DNA from: a virus
Length of the DNA stretch: 41,297 bases
IMG/VR virus record: IMGVR_UViG_3300042988_001354
Location: 1 to 41,297 of that record
Strand: one strand, 5' to 3'
Part shown: in pieces, positions 38,301 through 41,297 of the stretch
Layout of the letters: the number at the start of each line of letters is the position of its first letter
Numbering within the stretch: position 1 is the first letter of the stretch
The notes under the pieces: generated by a model
Told to the model about the DNA's origin: nothing
The model's input: the letters and a program-made list of their open reading frames with translations, nothing else
Database searches by the model: none
Position numbers and translations under genes: made by a program

Positions 38301-39972
38301 GGGGGTCCACCTCCAGCGGCTGCCCCTTGGCGCGCGGAACGGGTCGCCCCGCTCGCTCCGGGGGGACGATGGCCGGGCGCTCCGGGAGGGTGCTGGTGCG
38401 CTTGGTGACCTCCAGAGGAGGCTTGGAGGGGGAGATGGCCTCCGGGCTGTCAGGTCGCGTGACAGTCCGCCCGGGGGTCAGCTCGTCGGCAGAGCCGCCG
38501 CCCACGTTCGGGGTGAAGCGCATGTCCCCGTTCTTCCCCTGCCAGACCTGCCCCTCCACGGTGGGCGCCCGCTGGGCGGGGGTACCCCGGCCCTTGTAGG
38601 GGGTGTGCCTGGAGCCCTTCTTGCCCTTCATCCGCTGCTCCGTCGCTGCAACCATCTCGTTCACTTCCGAGGTGGAAGGCCCCGGGACGTCCATCCGGGA
38701 GGGGAGCGGGTCGGCGGGAGAGCTGCCCAAGTCCGCGTTTTGACTGGCCGCGGACTGGCCCACCATCCGGTTGACCTCCGACGTGGAGGGTCCCGGAGCG
38801 TCCGGGTCGAACGCCCCAGGGAGGGGGGCGTCGGCGGTAACCGGCCCCCGGGGAGCCGCCGAAGGCACCTCGCCCGAGTACCGGATGGCCCGGGTTGCCT
38901 CGCTGGAGGGCCTGCCAGGCGTCTGGGGAGGCGTCGGCGTCCGTTCCGGCCTGGGGCCGGGTCGATGGGCGATGAGCGTAGGGCGGGCCTGCTGGGCCTC
39001 CAGAAGGGGCCTCATCATCTCGTCGGCCACCTGATTCACCCGGGCGATGCGGTCCGAGGTCTGGAGCTGGAGGGGGTCGAGGATGCCTCCGGGCACCTCC
39101 CGTGTAGGTGCGGTGTGTACATTCGGCATCGCCGGCTCGGTCGGTGGCCCCATGTCGGTGATGAAGGGGTCAAGGCCCCGGGCGTCGAACTCGGCGCGCA
39201 TCGAGGGGGCGGTGCCGTTCGGCCCCCGCGGGGCCAGGGACCCCTGCTGAATCGTCGGGGCAGCCGGCGGGGTGCGCGGGGGCGCCTCCCCCCGGATGAG
39301 GGCCTCCATCCGCTGACGCAGCGCGTCACCATCCGGCATCTGGGGGCGGGTCCGGTACATCTCCGTCGCAGCCCCAACGCCTCCACCGAGCCATCCGCCC
39401 AGGACTCCACCGAAGGTGCCGCCCAGGGCCATGTCGCCCAGCGTCCCTGCCAGGTCCTCAGCGTCAGAGAAGCCGAAGCCCCCCAGTGCTCCCTGAGCCG
39501 CGCCCTCCAGGGCACCCCGCTTCGCGCCTTCCTTGAGGGCCTGCTTCACCCCTGCCTTGCCGACCTGCTTCAGGCCCTCCCGGGCGACAGTGCCGGCGGG
39601 AGCCAGCGCCATCGGGATGAGCGCCGAGCCGTAGCGCACCACCTTCGAGCGCGTCTCCCGGCCCTTCGCCATGTCGTCCATCTTCCGGGCGGCGGAGTCC
39701 CGGGACCGGCGGTAGTTCTTCCCCACCTCGAAGTCACCGTGGAGTGCGCCGCCGAGGGCGCCCATCGCGCCGGCAGCCGGACGCACCAAGCCGAAGCTCA
39801 GCTCATCGCCAGCTTCGGAGATGTCCTTCAGGGGGTCGGCCAGGCCGAAGTACCAGGGGTCCGGCGCCAGCTCGATGGGCTGGGACAGCTCCCGCTCACG
39901 GAGAGCGCGCTGAGCCGCGGTCACGGAGCGGCCCTGCGTCTCGTACTTCTTCTCTTCGTCCCGCTTCCCCAT
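35353..39972 (-). CDS. Giant virion / ejection-like protein, 1539 aa
   Basis: The start is ATG 39972 with GGAGG 6 nt upstream; an in-frame TTG at 39984 is unlikely. An N-terminal charged segment is followed by a Gly/Ala-rich helical zone (AAQGALGGFGFSDAEDLAGT to GGWLGGGVGAATEMY) that could insert into membranes. Residues of about 230-690 are Pro-rich and disordered, with repeated PGPSTSEVN-type motifs. The C-terminal 800 residues are helical (for example GFLAPFLSWHVDNIRVHKNW). No enzyme motif is obvious. In short-tailed phages such giants are internal virion proteins ejected with DNA to form a channel. A tape measure is less likely because no tail-tube genes are present. Confidence 0.8.
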   Translation of the reverse strand: MGKRDEEKKYETQGRSVTAAQRALRERELSQPIELAPDPWYFGLADPLKDISEAGDELSFGLVRPAAGAMGALGGALHGDFEVGKNYRRSRDSAARKMDDMAKGRETRSKVVRYGSALIPMALAPAGTVAREGLKQVGKAGVKQALKEGAKRGALEGAAQGALGGFGFSDAEDLAGTLGDMALGGTFGGVLGGWLGGGVGAATEMYRTRPQMPDGDALRQRMEALIRGEAPPRTPPAAPTIQQGSLAPRGPNGTAPSMRAEFDARGLDPFITDMGPPTEPAMPNVHTAPTREVPGGILDPLQLQTSDRIARVNQVADEMMRPLLEAQQARPTLIAHRPGPRPERTPTPPQTPGRPSSEATRAIRYSGEVPSAAPRGPVTADAPLPGAFDPDAPGPSTSEVNRMVGQSAASQNADLGSSPADPLPSRMDVPGPSTSEVNEMVAATEQRMKGKKGSRHTPYKGRGTPAQRAPTVEGQVWQGKNGDMRFTPNVGGGSADELTPGRTVTRPDSPEAISPSKPPLEVTKRTSTLPERPAIVPPERAGRPVPRAKGQPLEVDPLSRKWADPFEYRVQGVPVPDTAAPPDVMGPPKHRVPGAPFEAPLTSPTVETPRTKARAARQEQLGKEILGNVPGPAADPNRPPAPPVEAMFEDLRSPAASVHSSKAKTVAETAAAQADNTARVDPRTVEAPPAPNGLPGLNGVNLHPDLVEMGQRMRRDIVGERSHLQKVREQFSLPEHRAAPEVAALVRSLRASHHIQDVQMARVFKQLAAAEKANPKLIKAFVEQHKTGKGNIPVEALPEAWQNLFKLYRKQQEAMQYDLVKQGYFEPSQVKRMLEKGREGFVWLHRDYHAFMNRKFVPDAGRMSEAVRQLMKESGLSAEAARAQVMNFLQGDPRLSLQQRWRAFQLQTGALKNRANVPWYLRKAAGEIDSPAYVVATSMSEVERMWRQARATQAFIDMPGSEGVFWSNKPMEHLHHAPVWDESLNAFENKRLYGALAGKYVAPQLREAVMAAPAPRVQNAVSEVASSLASTWKTMKIGLSPLAYIRDFVGNSTYAAASGLPFWNPKLLPRMRQALGSMVEHGKSFATVAGSRPQKRDALWYQWALEDGAVISGMGAEFAGGSESRAIAAQLHKATEAGSLGAFIEDAGKVWGRGKAKMGAVKDSMDSVWRLAAYIEQVEKGVDRLKLSVPDARARASAIVNSNFASSGSVGHGVRQLARGSVGFLAPFLSWHVDNIRVHKNWLANSVRWKDVAQRMKQGGVWAGLTSGEGTMQAFNVATHMGAVAGLFSTLRLAAGMSDAEVAEAEAMLGQQYIENNPMREWLPFTDAKGRKQVVSLGGLFPTAMFGRGDPESSLLSRVAANIALGFVESGTSENEARNLLSSLGLDVDVPTRKKLPDDTLRPAAEAVINYLEPGVMSTTKTLMRRSGALAKAQDELGNPGAGQLKRYEESLTPGQVAARMNPVTAAFPVEPVGERSAAGVGARIRGISGEAARTTGSINRAQVPVAQRQQHLEANRRRLEALRAEQKRRAEARQKARQ

Positions 39973-39997
39973 GCGTGCCTCCAAGGCACGCCGGGGA

Positions 39998-41185
39998 TTA
40001 CCGGGTGCCCGATTGCTCCAGGCGCTGAATCTCCGCCGACAGAGCTTCCTCCGTCATATCACCGGGCGCCGGCTGCGCACCCCCGCCACGAGGGACGAGG
40101 GAGGAGAAGTCCTTGGCGACGCTCTCGTAGGCGCCGCGGTTGACGGACTCCAGCTGCTCCAGTTGCGCAAAGCCGTTCGGGTCCACGGTGTTGAGTCCCA
40201 TCGCCAGCCAGTCCTGACGGGCCTTGGCGGCGGTGAGCGCATCTCGCTGGAAGAGCTTCGTCAGCTCGCGGAGGTTGCGAAGTGCATCCCCATCTCCGCG
40301 GCGAGCGGCGATGCGGAGCCTAGTCATCATGTCCTGATTCGCCATCGCCCGGCGGTTGAGCATTCCCACCAGCTCCACGCCCTTCGCCAACTCCAGCTGC
40401 CGGCGCTCGTGAGCGAAGCGGAGCTGCGCCGCTTCCTTCCGGCCAGCGGCTGCTTCCTCCACTCCAAGGCGCTGGGTGAGATGGGGCATCATCTCCTGAA
40501 GAATCTCGTACTGCGCAGCGCTCATGCCCTTCCCGGTGGGAGAGAGCATCCCTCCGAAGAGGTCAGCCGGCTTCTGCGCCATCCGCGGCCCGCCGCCGAA
40601 GGGCATGTAGGGCGCGCTGCCGGGCTGCCGCGGAGACACTGCCGGAGCCGAGAGCCTCCCGGCGGAAGCACCCATCCGCGGAGCGTCCGTGCCCACGCGC
40701 ATCGTCGGGATGCCGTTCTCGTCGAACACCACGCTGGGCTGACCGTTCTCGTCGCGCACCGCAGCACGCGGGTACGGCATCGGGTCGAGCGCTCCCTGCT
40801 TCGGCGCCCTCCGCATGGTGACCGGACCCACCTCCACGCGCACACCCGGAGGTGGTGCGGGCGCGGCGGCTCCCGGGTCCAACTGCCCGCTCATGCCGGG
40901 CATCGGCGCGCCGCCCGGAGGAGCGGTCAGCCCCAGCATGGGGGCCAGGTCAGCCGCTGCCTGAGCAGTCCCGGAGGTGAGCGGCTCGGAAGGAGCGGAG
41001 GGAGCCGAGTCCACCGGAGCCGTCAGGCTGCGAATCCACGCCTGCACTTCCGGGGATGCCAAGGCGCGCTCGCGCTCCCGCTGCTGGAGCAGCGCACCGA
41101 GCGCGTTCATCGCCCCCTCATTCCCACGGCGGAGCTGGGAGACGTAGGGGTCCGGGTACTGCATCCAGTCGAACGGCGTGCCCAT
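39998..41185 (-). CDS. Virion-associated protein, 395 aa
   Basis: The start is ATG 41185, 3 nt after the join-spanning gene's stop, with GGGGGG upstream. The first half is Pro/Gly/Ala-rich (SAPSAPSEPLTSGTAQ; GGAPMPGMSGQ) and probably disordered. The second half is helical (YEILQEMMPHLTQRLGVEEA; RRQLELAKGVELVGMLNRRA) and ends acidic. It immediately precedes the giant virion gene. An internal virion or assembly protein is inferred. Confidence 0.75.
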   Translation of the reverse strand: MGTPFDWMQYPDPYVSQLRRGNEGAMNALGALLQQRERERALASPEVQAWIRSLTAPVDSAPSAPSEPLTSGTAQAAADLAPMLGLTAPPGGAPMPGMSGQLDPGAAAPAPPPGVRVEVGPVTMRRAPKQGALDPMPYPRAAVRDENGQPSVVFDENGIPTMRVGTDAPRMGASAGRLSAPAVSPRQPGSAPYMPFGGGPRMAQKPADLFGGMLSPTGKGMSAAQYEILQEMMPHLTQRLGVEEAAAGRKEAAQLRFAHERRQLELAKGVELVGMLNRRAMANQDMMTRLRIAARRGDGDALRNLRELTKLFQRDALTAAKARQDWLAMGLNTVDPNGFAQLEQLESVNRGAYESVAKDFSSLVPRGGGAQPAPGDMTEEALSAEIQRLEQSGTR

Positions 41186-41188
41186 GAA

Positions 41189-41297
41189 CTACCCCCCGAA
41201 GAGATACGGCAACTGCCCACCCAGCTGGCCCCCGAGCTGAGCACCCTGAGGTCCAGCCTGGGAACCACCGATGCCCATCCCCAGCAGCTGGAGGAGC
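41189..41297 (-). CDS. C-terminal part of the join-spanning protein
   Basis: In the right-end copy the frame reads through the repeated 81 bases and ends ...LGGQLPYLFGG at the TAG stop 41189-41191. It is the end of the 209-aa protein that starts at 602; the 81 bases at the right edge duplicate 1-81. Confidence 0.85.
   Translation of the reverse strand, partial: LLQLLGMGIGGSQAGPQGAQLGGQLGGQLPYLFGG
41217..41297. repeat. Terminal direct repeat, right copy
   Basis: Identical to 1-81; removing one copy gives a circle of 41,216 bp. Confidence 0.95.

Noticed and set aside
35353-39972. Tape-measure protein reading of the giant gene
   Set aside because: No tail tube, tail chaperone or sheath genes are nearby; an internal virion/ejection protein fits the podovirus-like set better, though it is not excluded.
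35437-40143. A 1568-codon open frame on the plus strand opposite the giant virion gene
   Set aside because: It is exactly antisense to a gene with good start and context; its translation is Arg/His/Leu/Gly-rich with no fold-like pattern. High GC at third positions removes stops on the opposite strand.
1-41297. tRNA genes, CRISPR arrays, integrase/attachment sites, insertion sequences
   Set aside because: Looked for but no cloverleaf with a TTCGA arm, no regular repeat-spacer array, no recombinase motif and no transposase were seen.

Overview
The window looks like one complete small tailed-phage genome. The first 81 bases are repeated exactly as the last 81 bases, and one minus-strand gene reads cleanly across the join, so the molecule is circular or circularly permuted with a unit of 41,216 bp. 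The DNA is visibly GC-rich and genes are packed with 1-10 nt overlaps. I see no integrase, excisionase, tRNA, rRNA, CRISPR array or insertion sequence, so a strictly lytic phage is the simplest reading. There is no phage RNA polymerase, so transcription is presumably by the host enzyme. The absence of tail sheath, tail tube and tail chaperone genes, together with portal, adaptor/nozzle-like proteins and very large virion proteins, suggests a short-tailed (podovirus-like) virion. The host cannot be named; GC content and Sec-type signal peptides suggest a high-GC, probably Gram-negative bacterium.

Layout: two divergent transcription units leave a control region of about 1 kb (13395-14415) and converge at 34.73-34.79 kb. 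The minus-strand (late) unit runs from 13394 down to 1, across the join, and on from 41216 to 34728. In transcription order it holds six small packaging-associated or unknown genes, the large terminase, portal, a small protein, scaffold, N4-gp56-like major capsid protein, a strong terminator, a zinc-ribbon protein, adaptor-like and nozzle-like proteins, a fibre-like protein, two small virion-like proteins, a 395-aa protein, a 1539-aa giant virion protein, and finally a holin-like and a second membrane protein.

The plus-strand unit begins with small early genes (14.4-19.3 kb), including a 24-aa membrane peptide, zinc-binding microproteins, a DUF932-like protein and an HNH nuclease. A replication/recombination block follows (19.2-28.5 kb): RepA-like ATPase, SNF2-type helicase, Cas4/RecB-like Fe-S nuclease, Sak4-like ATPase, an SSB-like protein with a very acidic tail, and a family A DNA polymerase with an N-terminal family-4 uracil-DNA-glycosylase-like domain. 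Next come four genes whose products carry signal-peptide-like N-termini, three of them fibre- or tailspike-like (29.0-33.9 kb). The unit ends with a membrane protein and an NlpC/P60 endolysin.

The most unusual points are: (1) the cassette of fibre/tailspike-like proteins with Sec-like leaders sharing an Ala-Gln-Ser junction; (2) a recurring hairpin-plus-leader unit (GGACAGGAGATACA-type) in front of genes on both strands; (3) a control region rich in CTAG, palindromes and direct repeats; (4) an attenuator-like leader at 18.7 kb; (5) a polymerase motif C with Asp-Ser instead of Asp-Glu; and (6) lysis functions split across two converging units whose last genes overlap by 66 bp.
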